Shown here one piece after another: positions 41,752 to 49,944 of a stretch of 64,000 nt of DNA. A program made the translations under genes and the position numbers. Each line of letters opens with the position of its first letter. Position 1 is the first letter of the stretch. Source of the stretch: Rhizobiales bacterium Ga0077545 (GTDB lineage: Bacteria > Pseudomonadota > Alphaproteobacteria > Rhizobiales > Methylopilaceae); contig LNEV01000005.1 of the NCBI GenBank assembly GCA_001464335.1, positions 1-64,000 on the forward strand, given 5' to 3'. Below the pieces are notes generated by a model. That model ran no database searches and was not told the origin of the DNA. It saw nothing but the letters and a program-made list of their open reading frames with translations.

Positions 41752-43211
41752 GCATTGCTCCTGTAATGGCGGCGAAGGGCCTCGGCGAGGTCGTCCGCCG
41801 CCCGCCTTGTGTCGGCATCGGGCCGTGTCGCAGCGGCGGTCTGCTCCGCCGCATGGCGTGCGGCGGCCATGTCTGCGTCCGTCAGGCGGCCCTCTCGATA
41901 AAGAATGCGTCCTCCGACCATGGTCATGACGACATCGCGCCCGGCGCTCCGTGCCATGATGGCGTCGAGCACAGGCATGTCCGGATCGAGATAGGCCCCG
42001 CGCGCGGTCGACGGATCGATCGCAACCAGATCCGCCATTGCGCCCGGCGCGATACGCCCGCAGTCCGCCAAGAAGGCCGCCTTCGCTCCCTTCTCGGTGC
42101 CCGTTGCGAAGAAGGCTCGCGTCTGCTCCTCGTTCGTTGAGCCCGCATCGCGCCCGAGAAGGCGCCCCAGCCTCAGTTCCGAAAGATAGTCTTCGTTGTC
42201 ATCGAGCGCGCAATTGTCCGTGCCGAGGGCAAGATCGACACCGGCGTCCATCAGAGCCGCGAGGGGCGGCGTGCCATTGCCGAGCCGCATATTGGACCCG
42301 GGGTTTGCAACGATCGTCAGTCCGAGACGCGCGGCATCGGAGATGTCTTGCGGACGTGCATGGACAAAATGCGCCGCGCTCGCCTGCGCGCGGAAAACGC
42401 CGAGCCGTTCCAGCCGCGCCAGCACACCTTCGGGATACAATGCGTCACAGCATATTCTCTGCGCGGGCGATTCCAGCAGATGGAAATGCAGACCCAACCC
42501 TCGCGCGCGCGCATCTTCCGCCAGCGCGCGCCATGCCTCGTCGCTCACCCATTGGGGGCCCGCCGGGCCGTAGGCGAACGTGATCGTCGGGTGCCCCTCA
42601 TACTCTTCGAGAAGCCGCGCCATCAGATCGAGCGTGCCGTCAAGCGGCAGATAGGCCGGCTTTGCCCCGTCGAGAAGCGTGCGCACAGCGGGAGACAAGG
42701 TCGATGTGAAATCGTCCTGATCGGCCGGCGGATAGACTAACCCTCCCCGATCCGCATAACCGACACAGATTGTCGCCCGTAGCCCGGCCTCCTCATAGGC
42801 ACGGATCGAGGCGCGCAGTTCCGCCTCGTAATCGCCGGAGCCATAGCTGTAATTGGCGTGCAGAGTTGCCGTCACGCCGTTCTCCAGCATCTGGAAGGCT
42901 GTAAGGCGCGTCAGTGCATGGACATCCGGGGTGCTTCGGCCGCGCCGCCGCGCAATCCAGGGTTCGAGGCTGTCGTCGGGAAAGCCGAGCTGGATCTGGC
43001 TGAGGCCGCGTCCGTGCTGATGCGCATTAACGAGACCCGGCATCAGGCAGACCGCTCCGAGCGGCATGATTTCGGCGGACGGACAGAGCCGGCGCACATC
43101 CGCCGCCTCCCCGCTCGCCGCGATGCGGTCGCCGGAGATGGCCACTGCCCCGCCCGTTATCACGGGAGAGGCAGCGTCCGTTATCAGATGATCCGCTTCG
43201 AGGATCAGCAT
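41748..43211 (-). CDS. Amidohydrolase, deaminase/hydroxyatrazine hydrolase-like
   Basis: A 487-residue metal-dependent amidohydrolase. Motifs: L-V-N-A-H-Q-H-G-R-G, F-H-F-H-L-L-E-S, A-A-H-F-V-H-A-R and A-L-G-T-D-N-C. The ATG at 43211 lies just after the DctM gene ends; frames extending to 43262 overlap that gene. The shared Q-x-G-x-P-D-D-S-L-E-P/E-L-W pattern shows it is related to the protein at 38379. As part of a TRAP operon it probably acts on the transported acid, amide or ring compound. Confidence 0.85.
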   Translation of the reverse strand: MLILEADHLITDAASPVITGGAVAISGDRIAASGEAADVRRLCPSAEIMPLGAVCLMPGLVNAHQHGRGLSQIQLGFPDDSLEPWIARRRGRSTPDVHALTRLTAFQMLENGVTATLHANYSYGSGDYEAELRASIRAYEEAGLRATICVGYADRGGLVYPPADQDDFTSTLSPAVRTLLDGAKPAYLPLDGTLDLMARLLEEYEGHPTITFAYGPAGPQWVSDEAWRALAEDARARGLGLHFHLLESPAQRICCDALYPEGVLARLERLGVFRAQASAAHFVHARPQDISDAARLGLTIVANPGSNMRLGNGTPPLAALMDAGVDLALGTDNCALDDNEDYLSELRLGRLLGRDAGSTNEEQTRAFFATGTEKGAKAAFLADCGRIAPGAMADLVAIDPSTARGAYLDPDMPVLDAIMARSAGRDVVMTMVGGRILYREGRLTDADMAAARHAAEQTAAATRPDADTRRAADDLAEALRRHYRSNA

Positions 43212-43215
43212 GCGG

Positions 43216-44517
43216 CTAGAACAATTGCTGCGGGAGCCACAGCGCAATCTGCGGCCAGACAATCAGAAGCCCGGTGAACGCCAGCATCAGCAGAACGAAC
43301 GGGATGGAGCCGTAGATGACGTCCATGATCGAGCCGCTGTTGCGCACGCCTTGCACCACGTAGAGGTTCATCCCGATCGGCGGCGTGATGAGGCCGATCT
43401 CCATCATGATGACAAGGAAGATGCCGAACCAGACCGGATCGATGCCCAGATGGACGACCAGCGGAAACACGACCGGCAGCGTCGCGATCATCATGGAGAG
43501 CGTTTCCATGAAGCAACCGAGGACGAGATAGAACACGATGAGCAGCAGGATGATTTCGAGCTGTCCGGCCCCAAGCTGCGAGACGAACGTGGTGAGCGCC
43601 TGAGGAATCCCAAGCACGCCGATGACAAAGTTGAGGAAATGCGCTCCGACCATGATCAGCAGAATCATCGCGGAGATACGCACCGTCGCGATCATGCTCT
43701 CGTGCAGGAGCGCGATCGAAAATCCCTTCCTGAACATCGCGACGCCAAGTGCACAGACGACGCCGATGGCCGCCGATTCCGTCGGCGTCGCCCAGCCGAG
43801 ATAGATCGTGCCCATCACGACCACGAAGATCAGGAAGGGCGGGAAAATATCGATCAGGCTTGCAATCTTTTCCGGCCACGAGCGCGCCGGAAGAACCGGC
43901 CCGGCGACGCTCGGTTTCAGGATGGCGATCACGGCGATCAACATCATGAACAACGCGGTCAGCAGCAGGCCGGGCACGACACCTGCGGCAAACAACTGGC
44001 CGATCGAGGTGTTGGTCATCGATCCATAGATGATCATGTTGATCGATGGAGGGATGAGGATGCCGAGGGTTGCGCCGGCCGCGATGGAGCCGGTCGTCAG
44101 GCGCTCGGAGTATTTACGTTCCTTGAGGACCGGCATCGCCACGGTGCCGATCGTCGCCGCGGTCGCGACCGATGATCCCGAGACGGCCGCAAAGATGGCG
44201 CTCGCACCGATGTTCGTGTGCAAAAGGCCGCCCGGAAGTCGCCGGAGCCAGTCCGACAGGCAGCGGTAAAGACCATCGGCCACACCCGAGCGAACGAGAA
44301 TTTCGCCGAGAAAGACGAACAGCGGAATGGACGTCAGGATGAAATCGTTCTGCCCGCTCCACATCTGGTTTCCGAAGCCCAGAAGGGTCGGCCAGCCGAG
44401 AAACGCCCAGGCACCGATAAAGGCGGTGAGGAAAAGCGCAATGGCAACGGGAAGCCCGATGACCATCAGGCTAAGCATCATCAGAAAGCCGATTGCCGCG
44501 CCGGTAACGCCAATCAT
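43216..44517 (-). CDS. dctM: TRAP transporter large permease
   Basis: A 433-residue DctM-type permease with about twelve hydrophobic segments, G-N-Q-M-W-S-G-Q-N-D-F-I-L-T near 50, V-S-G-S-S-V-A-T-A-A-T-I-G near 112 and I-L-I-P-P-S-I-N-M-I-I-Y-G near 153, all conserved in the family. It overlaps dctQ by four bases (atga). Drives sodium-coupled uptake of an organic acid or related solute. Confidence 0.92.
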   Translation of the reverse strand: MIGVTGAAIGFLMMLSLMVIGLPVAIALFLTAFIGAWAFLGWPTLLGFGNQMWSGQNDFILTSIPLFVFLGEILVRSGVADGLYRCLSDWLRRLPGGLLHTNIGASAIFAAVSGSSVATAATIGTVAMPVLKERKYSERLTTGSIAAGATLGILIPPSINMIIYGSMTNTSIGQLFAAGVVPGLLLTALFMMLIAVIAILKPSVAGPVLPARSWPEKIASLIDIFPPFLIFVVVMGTIYLGWATPTESAAIGVVCALGVAMFRKGFSIALLHESMIATVRISAMILLIMVGAHFLNFVIGVLGIPQALTTFVSQLGAGQLEIILLLIVFYLVLGCFMETLSMMIATLPVVFPLVVHLGIDPVWFGIFLVIMMEIGLITPPIGMNLYVVQGVRNSGSIMDVIYGSIPFVLLMLAFTGLLIVWPQIALWLPQQLF

Positions 44518-45110
44518 CTGGAAACCTCTGCGAATTCGGTCGTCGGCACTTTCTCTTCCTCGATGATCTCTTCAAGCGATTTGGTGCCATAGAAACGGTT
44601 CAGGCGGGCGCGGTCGCGGAAGATCAGCACGGTGCTATGAACGGCGACCGCCGAAGCCGTGACGGCAAAGAAGACGAGCCCCGCGAACCAGACGCTTTGC
44701 GGCTGCCAGAGCGGCGTCATCAGCGGCGTGCCGGACAGCGCATGAAACTCGATGCTTTCCGCCAGCGCCGCATAGGACCGCCACGCGATGAAACAGGCCA
44801 TAAGCGCAATGCACCAGGCCGAAACCAGATTGAGGACAGAGCGCGTCCGCGACCCGACACGCTCGACCACGATCTCGACCCGCGTGTGCGCACGTTCCAG
44901 CAGCGCATAGGAAAACCCGAAGGCTGCGAGGATCGCCAGAACATAGCCGCCGAGTTCATCGCCACCCTGCAGCGAGAAATTCATGAATCGCCGCAGCAGG
45001 ATCTCGACCGTAATCAGCAGAGCGAGGCCGAGAAGCAAATATCCCGCGACAAGGGCAAGCCCTTTCGCGACAGGCATCAGGGCACGCGAGACCGGGTTTT
45101 CCGAAGTCAT
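44514..45110 (-). CDS. dctQ: TRAP transporter small permease
   Basis: A 198-residue DctQ-type subunit with four hydrophobic helices and the conserved F-x-L-Q-G-G-D-E-L-G-G-Y segment near 47. The C-terminal extension after the last helix (F-Y-G-T-K-S-L-E-E-I-I-E-E-E) is charged. It lies between dctP and dctM and is separated from dctP by a strong hairpin. Confidence 0.9.
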   Translation of the reverse strand: MTSENPVSRALMPVAKGLALVAGYLLLGLALLITVEILLRRFMNFSLQGGDELGGYVLAILAAFGFSYALLERAHTRVEIVVERVGSRTRSVLNLVSAWCIALMACFIAWRSYAALAESIEFHALSGTPLMTPLWQPQSVWFAGLVFFAVTASAVAVHSTVLIFRDRARLNRFYGTKSLEEIIEEEKVPTTEFAEVSR

Positions 45111-45135
45111 CGTCCGTCTCCCAAGAACGAAGAGC

Positions 45136-45160
45136 GAAGGCCGCCCGGAGGGCGGCCTTC
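45136..45160 (-). terminator. Hairpin between dctP and dctQ
   Basis: An 11-bp perfect stem (gaaggccgccc 45136-45146, gggcggccttc 45150-45160) with a 3-base loop lies nine bases after the dctP stop on the minus strand, followed by gctcttcgttctt. Likely a partial terminator that raises dctP message over dctQM. Confidence 0.75.
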
Positions 45161-45168
45161 TGTTGTCA

Positions 45169-46212
45169 TTACTCGATGGTCAGACCGGCAGCCTTGCCCG
45201 CCGTGTCGTTCCAGGTCTTCGAGCAGTTCGGATCGACCGCATCGCAGGTCTTCTTCCAGATCGGCAGCACGACCTTCTGGGCGACGTCCTTGATCTTGGC
45301 GCGGTCCTCGTCGGTGATCTCGACAAGCTTCATTGCGAACTTCTTGTGGGTCTTGCAGCTGTCCTGCCCGGTGTTGCAGGCCACCGCGTCCTCGTTGGCG
45401 GAGATGGCGAGATCCCAAAACTGGTCTTCGAGCGCCTTGAACTGCGCTTCCAGCTTGGCCTGCTCCTCGGGAGAAAACTTCTTCCACGTGTCGAGATTGA
45501 TGAAGTGTCCCTGGACCGAGCCCGAAACCGACAGCGGCAGCAGATGCGTCGTCACTTCCGGCCAGTTGCCCGTATTACCCGACGTCGGCGAGGTCACGCC
45601 GCAGGAGGCAACGCCGCGCTGGAGTGCAGGATAGACTTCGGAGAACTGCAGCGTCACCGGCGTCGCGCCGAAATGTTCCAGCATGGCCGACATGGACGGC
45701 GTGAACGAGCGAACCTTCAGCCCCTTCAGATCGTCGAGCGTCTTGATCTCGTTGTTGCAGTAGAACACCTGCGGGCCGAACGGCCACAGTGTCAGAACCT
45801 TGGCGTTGAAACGCGTCTGCAAACGCTCGTCGAAGGCCGCGCGATATCCATCGACGACCTTGCGCAGCGACGGCATGTCGGTCGCAACGCCGATCAGGTC
45901 CACTCCTTCGAAGAAGGCATCGTCGCGCGAGGCCATGCCGATCTGCACGGACATGATGTCAAACGATCCGCCGCGCAGCATGCGCAGGGCGTCCGGGGCC
46001 TTCACGCCGACCACATCCATCGGATTGTAGTTCATGGAAATGCCGACGCCGGACGTCTCGCCGAGAGCATTGAAAAAAGCGCGCTCGATGTCGACCTGCT
46101 TGTTGTTCTGGGAAAAGTTGCCGGCCACGCGAAGCGGTGTCTGAGCCGTCGCGGAAGAGAGTCCAGCGACAAGCGCGGCAGCAAGGGCCGCAAGCGGCAG
46201 GATTTTTGTCAT
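45169..46212 (-). CDS. dctP: TRAP transporter binding protein
   Basis: A 347-residue periplasmic DctP-family protein with a Sec signal (M-T-K-I-L-P-L-A-A-L-A, cleavage near A-T-A-Q). Family features are the long helix with L-K-G-L-K-V-R-S-F-T and F-S-E-V-Y-P-A-L-Q-R-G, where the conserved Arg normally binds a ligand carboxylate. Several Cys near the C-terminus (C-N-T-G-Q-D-S-C, C-D-A-V-D-P-N-C) could form disulfides. The ATG at 46212 follows aggggtga. A palindromic site (46230-46245) lies just upstream. Heads a six-gene operon down to 39983. Confidence 0.9.
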   Translation of the reverse strand: MTKILPLAALAAALVAGLSSATAQTPLRVAGNFSQNNKQVDIERAFFNALGETSGVGISMNYNPMDVVGVKAPDALRMLRGGSFDIMSVQIGMASRDDAFFEGVDLIGVATDMPSLRKVVDGYRAAFDERLQTRFNAKVLTLWPFGPQVFYCNNEIKTLDDLKGLKVRSFTPSMSAMLEHFGATPVTLQFSEVYPALQRGVASCGVTSPTSGNTGNWPEVTTHLLPLSVSGSVQGHFINLDTWKKFSPEEQAKLEAQFKALEDQFWDLAISANEDAVACNTGQDSCKTHKKFAMKLVEITDEDRAKIKDVAQKVVLPIWKKTCDAVDPNCSKTWNDTAGKAAGLTIE

Positions 46213-46505
46213 CGGTGTCACCCCTGTCCATTTTGAATGCAAAATGTGCGATGATCGTTGCAGATCGAGCCCCATCACGGAAGTGCAAATTTAAGGCAGA
46301 GCCACTTACCTTTTACGCGAACGGATATGCTCAACTTTGCGCCGCCGATGCACGATTATTGCGCATTTCCGCGCAATAAACTTAAGTTTCCGGCTTTGGG
46401 TGAAGACGAATTCCGCTTGTCAGACCTTGCATCTGCGCGGCATATAATTTCCGTGGAAATCGGCCACACGGATCTGATCGCACGGCCGGATAGGTGAGTT
46501 TTTGA
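46213..46505. promoter_or_regulatory. Divergent control region, TRAP operon / racemase-hydantoinase operon
   Basis: A 293-base AT-richer gap. It contains the 6-4-6 dyad attttg-aatg-caaaat at 46230-46245 and an almost identical copy at 46499-46514 that overlaps the plus-strand start codon. A tataat box (46443-46448) lies 58 bases before that start. A GntR/FadR-type regulator is the second gene of the plus-strand operon and is the obvious candidate to bind both sites. Confidence 0.7.
46230..46245. promoter_or_regulatory. GntR-type operator candidate, copy 1
   Basis: attttgaatgcaaaat: perfect 6-base arms around aatg, 18-33 bases upstream of the dctP start. Fifteen bases are identical to copy 2. 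Confidence 0.75.
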
Positions 46506-46514
46506 ATGCAAAAT
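46499..46514. promoter_or_regulatory. GntR-type operator candidate, copy 2 over a start codon
   Basis: tttttgaatgcaaaat; the central atg is the start codon of the gene at 46506. The left arm differs from copy 1 by its outermost base. The position suggests a roadblock type of repression, downstream of a tataat box. Confidence 0.7.
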
Positions 46515-47267
46515 AGCGCAAAACCCGTCCTGATCGGCATGCTGACCCCCTCCTCCAACACCGTCGTCGAGCCGTATACGAGCGCCATGACGTGGCCGCT
46601 CTTTCCCGATGTCAGCGTGCACTACGGGCGCTTTCGGGTGACAAAAATCGCGCTCGATCAGGCGTCCAACAGCCAGTTCGCGCTTGAGCCGATCCTTCAG
46701 TCGGCAGAGCTTCTCGCCGACGCCCGCCTCGACCTGATCGCGTGGAACGGCACCTCCGCGAGCTGGCTTGGCTTCGAGACCGACGAGGCACTCTGCGCGG
46801 CCATCACCGAACGCACCGGAATCGCGGCAACGAGCGCCATCCTCAGCCTCAACCGGCTGCTCGCACGCATGAACGTCCGGCGGCTCGGCCTGGTGACGCC
46901 CTACACCGACGACGTGCAGCAGAAGATCATCGCCAATTACGCGACGCTCGGCATCGAAACCGTCGCCGAGCGCCACAGCGGCCGTTCCGACAATTTCTCT
47001 TTCTCTGAAGTCTCCGAAACCGAAATCGCCGAAATGTGCCGCGAGGTCGCGACATCGAAGCCGGACGCCATTGCCATTGTCTGCACAAACATGCGCGGCC
47101 CCCTGATCGCGCCGGAGCTCGAAAAGGAGCTGGGAATCCCGGTGCTCGATTCGGTTGCCTTCACGCTGTGGGGATGCTTGATGGCAACGGGCGTGGACAC
47201 GCAAAAGCTTAGCCAGTTCGGACGCATGTTCACCCTGGAGCGCACGAAAGCCGCATTGGCCTCATGA
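46506..47267 (+). CDS. Asp/Glu racemase superfamily protein, AMDase-like
   Basis: A 253-residue protein of the maleate isomerase / arylmalonate decarboxylase (AMDase) group. The N-terminal P-S-S-N-T-V-V-E-P matches this group. The first catalytic position carries Gly82 (W-N-G-T-S-A-S-W), as in AMDase, whereas maleate isomerase and racemases have Cys. The second position keeps Cys193 (I-V-C-T-N-M-R). A one-Cys arrangement fits a decarboxylase-type mechanism better than a two-Cys isomerase. It begins after an aggtgag site; the regulator gene follows in seven bases. Confidence 0.82.
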   Translation: MQNSAKPVLIGMLTPSSNTVVEPYTSAMTWPLFPDVSVHYGRFRVTKIALDQASNSQFALEPILQSAELLADARLDLIAWNGTSASWLGFETDEALCAAITERTGIAATSAILSLNRLLARMNVRRLGLVTPYTDDVQQKIIANYATLGIETVAERHSGRSDNFSFSEVSETEIAEMCREVATSKPDAIAIVCTNMRGPLIAPELEKELGIPVLDSVAFTLWGCLMATGVDTQKLSQFGRMFTLERTKAALAS

Positions 47268-47274
47268 GGACATG

Positions 47275-48012
47275 ATGGAAACGCTCGCCCCCATACCGGA
47301 TGCCGACGACGCCCAGGATGCGTCACCCGCCACCTTGCACGATCTTCTCGTCGGGCAGTTGCGCACCATCCTGCTGAACGGCGAATTGCCGGACAACAGC
47401 CGCATCCCGGAAGCGGAGCTTTGCCAGCGTTTCGGCGTCTCGCGCACCCCGCTGCGCGAGGCGCTCAAGGTCATGGCGGCGGAAGGCTTCGTCACCCTGC
47501 GCCCCAATCGCGGCGCGGTCGTCGCGCCCGTCAATCCCGCTGCCATCGGGCCGATCTTCGAGCTGAAAAGCGCGCTCGAACGCCTCATCGGCCTTCTCGC
47601 GCCGGAGCGGGCAACCGCTGAGGACATCGCCGAACTCGACGCCCTCCATGCGGCTCTGAAGGACGCGCTCGCGCGTCATGACCACACCGCCTATACACGC
47701 TACAATTTCGAATTCCATCAGCGCCTCGCGGCAACGACCCGAAATCCCCTGCTCGCCCAGAACTACGAGGCACTGCAGCAGAAAATCTGGCGCTACCGTT
47801 TCGCGGTGAATGAAATGTCCGAGCGGCTTGCCGAGTCCTACGAGGAGCATGATCGCATCATGGCGGCCCTGCGCGCCCGCACGCGCCTCGACCTCGCCGA
47901 ACGTCTTGAAGAACACAACCGGCTGACGGGCGAAGCCATGTCGCGCGCCTTCGCCAATTCACGCCCTCCCGAACAGACAAAAACCCGTCGCAGGCGGAGC
48001 ACATCAGCATGA
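47275..48012 (+). CDS. GntR/FadR-type transcription regulator
   Basis: A 245-residue regulator. Winged helix with I-P-E-A-E-L-C-Q-R-F-G-V-S-R-T-P-L-R-E-A (about 43-62) and an FCD effector domain with E-L-K-S-A-L-E-R-L and F-E-F-H-Q-R-L plus E-E-H-D-R-I as likely metal ligands. The ATG at 47275 has the better spacing from tgagga; 47272 is also possible. Its last codon overlaps the hydantoinase start (atga). Likely autoregulates this operon and the divergent TRAP operon through the paired dyads. Confidence 0.88.
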   Translation: METLAPIPDADDAQDASPATLHDLLVGQLRTILLNGELPDNSRIPEAELCQRFGVSRTPLREALKVMAAEGFVTLRPNRGAVVAPVNPAAIGPIFELKSALERLIGLLAPERATAEDIAELDALHAALKDALARHDHTAYTRYNFEFHQRLAATTRNPLLAQNYEALQQKIWRYRFAVNEMSERLAESYEEHDRIMAALRARTRLDLAERLEEHNRLTGEAMSRAFANSRPPEQTKTRRRRSTSA

Positions 48013-49412
48013 GCGATTTCGACACGATCATCCGGGGCGGACGCATCTCGACCGCCGCCGACACCTTCCATTGCGACATCGGCATTCGCGACGGCCGCAT
48101 CGTCGCTCTTGGCGAAAAGCTTGGCAGCGCGGACGAGGTCATCGACGCCGAAGGCCATTGGGTGCTTCCCGGCGGCATCGACAGTCACGTACATATTTCC
48201 CAGCCCTCCGGCGACGGAATCGTCATGGCCGACGATTTCGAAAGCGCGACGCGCTCTGCCGCCCTCGGCGGCAACACCACCGTGCTGCCCTTCTGCATGC
48301 AGGAAAAAGGCGTTTCGCTGCGCGAGGCCGTAAAGGCCTATCACGCGAAGGCGGACGGAGAGTGCTATACGGACGTCTCCTTCCACCTGATCATTTCCGA
48401 TCCGACGGAACAGGTGCTCGGCCAGGAACTGCCCGCCCTCGTTGACGACGGCTATACCAGCTTCAAGGTCTTCATGACCTATGAAGGCCTCGCGCTCAGC
48501 GATCTCGAAATGCTGAAGGTCATGGCGGTGGCGCGCGAAAAGCGCGCGCTCGTCATGGTCCACGCCGAGAACTACGACGTCATCCGCTTCCTGACCGATC
48601 AACTCGAACAGGCCGGCAAGACCGCGCCGCGCTTTCATGCGACGTCCCGTCCCGTCATCGCCGAGCGCGAGGCGACCTACCGCGCGATCTCGCTGGCGGA
48701 GCTGTCGGATGTTCCGCTCGTCGTCGTTCATGTGTCGAACCGCGAGGCGATGGAAGAAATCCGCCGCGCGCAGCAGAAGGGCCTCAAGATTTTCGGCGAG
48801 ACCTGCCCGCAATACCTGACGCTCACCGAGAACGATCTCGACGGCCTCAATATGGAAGGCGCCAAATATGTCTGCTCGCCGCCGCCGCGCGATACGGACA
48901 GTCAGGAAGCCTGCTGGCAGGGGCTGCAGCAGAATGTGTTTTCCGTGTTTTCCTCCGATCACTGCCCGTTCCGTTACGACGATCCGCAAGGCAAGCTGAC
49001 GCCGAAGGGCCGCACCAGCTTCCGCTGGGTGCCGAACGGCATCCCCGGCGTCGGCGCGCGGCTGCCCGTCCTGTTTTCCGAAGGCGTCCGCAAGGGCCGC
49101 ATCGACATCAACACATTCGTCGCGGTGACGGCGACCAATCACGCGCGTGCCTACGGTCTGTCGGCGCGCAAGGGAACGATTGCGGTCGGGATGGATGCGG
49201 ACGTCGCCATCTGGAACCCGGACATCGAGCAGACCCTCACGCATGCCATGCTGAACGACGGGTCGGACTACACGCCCTATGAGGGCATGAAGCTCACCGG
49301 CTGGCCGGTCACGACGCTCGTGCGCGGCAAGGTGGTCGCACGCAATGGCAGGATCGAGGCGCCGAAGGGTCATGGCACATATCTCAAGCGCGACCTCAGC
49401 GGTTATGTCTGA
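48009..49412 (+). CDS. Dihydropyrimidinase/hydantoinase family amidohydrolase
   Basis: A 467-residue cyclic-amide hydrolase. The binuclear metal site is complete: His60-x-His62 (S-H-V-H-I), carbamylated Lys153 (Y-T-S-F-K-V-F), His185 (M-V-H-A-E-N), His241 (V-V-H-V-S-N) and Asp317 (S-S-D-H-C-P-F). It opens dihydropyrimidines, hydantoins or related ureides. Length and the S-S-D-H-C-P-F motif place it with dihydropyrimidinase/D-hydantoinase rather than allantoinase. Coupled to the regulator before it and to uraD after it (8-base overlap). Confidence 0.9.
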   Translation: MSDFDTIIRGGRISTAADTFHCDIGIRDGRIVALGEKLGSADEVIDAEGHWVLPGGIDSHVHISQPSGDGIVMADDFESATRSAALGGNTTVLPFCMQEKGVSLREAVKAYHAKADGECYTDVSFHLIISDPTEQVLGQELPALVDDGYTSFKVFMTYEGLALSDLEMLKVMAVAREKRALVMVHAENYDVIRFLTDQLEQAGKTAPRFHATSRPVIAEREATYRAISLAELSDVPLVVVHVSNREAMEEIRRAQQKGLKIFGETCPQYLTLTENDLDGLNMEGAKYVCSPPPRDTDSQEACWQGLQQNVFSVFSSDHCPFRYDDPQGKLTPKGRTSFRWVPNGIPGVGARLPVLFSEGVRKGRIDINTFVAVTATNHARAYGLSARKGTIAVGMDADVAIWNPDIEQTLTHAMLNDGSDYTPYEGMKLTGWPVTTLVRGKVVARNGRIEAPKGHGTYLKRDLSGYV

Positions 49413-49944
49413 AGCGTCGGTCGTGGCGAACAAGACAAATGTCGCGGAGCTGAACCGGCTGTCCGCCGAGGATTTTGTTGCGGCACTGGGCCATATCTTC
49501 GAGCATTCGCCGTGGATCGCGGAACAGGCCGCACATCAGCGTCCCTTTGCCGATGCGGATGCGCTCCATGGCGCGATGATGCAGGTGCTGCTTGCCCGCC
49601 CGCGGGACGAGCAGATTGCGTTCCTGCGTCTTCATCCGCGCCTGTCGCCGAGCTCCATGCGCAATCGTGCGATTGCGCCGGAATCCCTTGCCGAGCAGAC
49701 GTCCGCCGGGCTTGGCAGCCTCGATGATGAGATCGCCGAAAAACTCGACGCGCTGAACGAACGCTATGAGGCCAAGTTCGGCTTCCCGTTCATCATTGCC
49801 GCGCGCCGGAACACGATCGAGACCATCGTTGCGGCGCTTGAACGCCGCCTGACGCGGGATGCCGAAGCCGAAGTCGCCGAGGCGCTCTCCCAGATCTCGA
49901 CGATCACCCGCATCAGGCTCGACGGGCTTGTCTCAGCCGGTTGA
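49405..49944 (+). CDS. uraD: OHCU decarboxylase family protein (UraD)
   Basis: A 179-residue member of the 2-oxo-4-hydroxy-4-carboxy-5-ureidoimidazoline decarboxylase family, which makes (S)-allantoin in urate breakdown. Visible family features are F-A-D-A-D-A-L-H-G-A-M, R-L-H-P-R-L near 71 and the closing Y-E-A-K-F-G-F-P-F-I-I-A-A-R. Neither uricase nor HIU hydrolase is in the window. The ATG at 49405 overlaps the hydantoinase by 8 bases. The reaction is inferred from the family; a decarboxylase acting on another ureide is possible here. Confidence 0.85.
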   Translation: MSEASVVANKTNVAELNRLSAEDFVAALGHIFEHSPWIAEQAAHQRPFADADALHGAMMQVLLARPRDEQIAFLRLHPRLSPSSMRNRAIAPESLAEQTSAGLGSLDDEIAEKLDALNERYEAKFGFPFIIAARRNTIETIVAALERRLTRDAEAEVAEALSQISTITRIRLDGLVSAG

